Source of the DNA: Desulfobacterales bacterium
Lineage (GTDB): Bacteria > Desulfobacterota > Syntrophobacteria > B119-G9
NCBI GenBank assembly: GCA_026992215.1
Contig: JALXAI010000412.1
Span: 1 to 14,162, forward strand
Direction of reading: 5' to 3'
DNA: 14,162 nt
The notes under the pieces are model-generated. The model was given only the letters and a program-made list of their open reading frames with translations, was not told the DNA's origin and searched no databases. A program made the position numbers and the translations under genes. Below, in pieces: positions 13,928-14,162 of the stretch; the first letter of the stretch is position 1; every line of letters begins with the position of its first letter.

Positions 13928-14162
13928 ATGAAAAAATTACTTGAAACCATTAACTCGCCGAAGGACGTAAAAAAATTGACCCTGGAAGAGCTGGAACAAC
14001 TGGCATCTGAGATTAGGCAGGAACTGATCGACACTGTTTCGTGTACCGGTGGCCATCTTGCCCCGAACCTCGGAACGGTCGAACTAACCCTTGCCCTGCA
14101 CTACGTGTTTGACGCTCCCAGGGACAAAATCATATGGGACGTGGGACATCAGGCGTATACCC
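13928..14162 (+). CDS. dxs: 1-deoxy-D-xylulose-5-phosphate synthase (5' part only)
   Basis: First enzyme of the non-mevalonate isoprenoid pathway: thiamine-diphosphate-dependent condensation of pyruvate and glyceraldehyde 3-phosphate. 78 codons are present before the right edge. Seen: LTLEELEQLASEIRQELID, the TPP-site GGHLAPNLGTVELTLALH (His43) and IIWDVGHQAYT (His74), both family hallmarks. GAGGG about seven bases before the ATG supports the start. It follows ispA by 40 bases without terminator, the common xseA-xseB-ispA-dxs layout. Confidence 0.96.
   Translation, partial: MKKLLETINSPKDVKKLTLEELEQLASEIRQELIDTVSCTGGHLAPNLGTVELTLALHYVFDAPRDKIIWDVGHQAYT

Overview
The window is ordinary chromosomal DNA of a Gram-negative bacterium with moderate GC content. 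The gene order rho-rpmE-yqhQ-prfA-prmC, a BamD-type outer-membrane lipoprotein, a GmhB-like heptose phosphatase and an xseA-xseB-ispA-dxs cluster together suggest a Desulfobacterota ('deltaproteobacterial', perhaps Syntrophobacter-like) genome. That placement rests on gene content and remembered synteny, not on a search.

Left part, minus strand (1-7132), read right to left. trxA, trxB and bamD form a tight unit with gaps of 18-19 bases. It is driven from a likely sigma-70 promoter at 7232-7260 and probably ends at a weak terminator at the bamD stop. rho follows with its own strong promoter (TTGACA-N17-TATGTT) and a leader of about 255 bases, and ends at a textbook terminator (2917-2937). rpmE (L31) restarts from TTGCCA-N17-TATAAT with a 7-bp hairpin in its leader. 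yqhQ, prfA and prmC follow; yqhQ and prfA overlap by ATGA, and prmC runs off the left edge. This half covers redox homeostasis, outer-membrane protein assembly, transcription termination and translation termination.

Middle, plus strand (7408-10531). This is a compact three-gene module: a 164-aa helical protein, an SPFH-domain protein with a glycine-rich hydrophobic segment and three C-terminal zinc ribbons, and a 489-aa protein that looks like an internal duplication of 'zinc ribbon plus two (Y/F)xP(F/Y)(W) motifs'. Its closest described relative by content is the membrane-stress YdjFGHI/PspA neighbourhood of Bacillus subtilis. It is the best candidate here for a poorly described system. A GmhB-like HAD phosphatase is joined to it by a TGATG overlap and carries an odd N-terminal extension that may reflect a one-base indel.

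Right part, plus strand (11196-14162). A regulatory gap holds TTGACA boxes, a TATAAT and a perfect inverted repeat. Then come a possible 40-aa ORF ending on the xseA start, xseA, xseB, ispA and the 5' end of dxs. The last four overlap or are closely spaced, and link exonuclease VII to isoprenoid precursor synthesis.

The strongest oddities are four copies of an aromatic/basic motif (FWxKLxFWKHDD-type) in a long C-terminal extension of BamD, the duplicated zinc-ribbon protein with its triple-zinc-ribbon SPFH partner, and the disputed start of gmhB.
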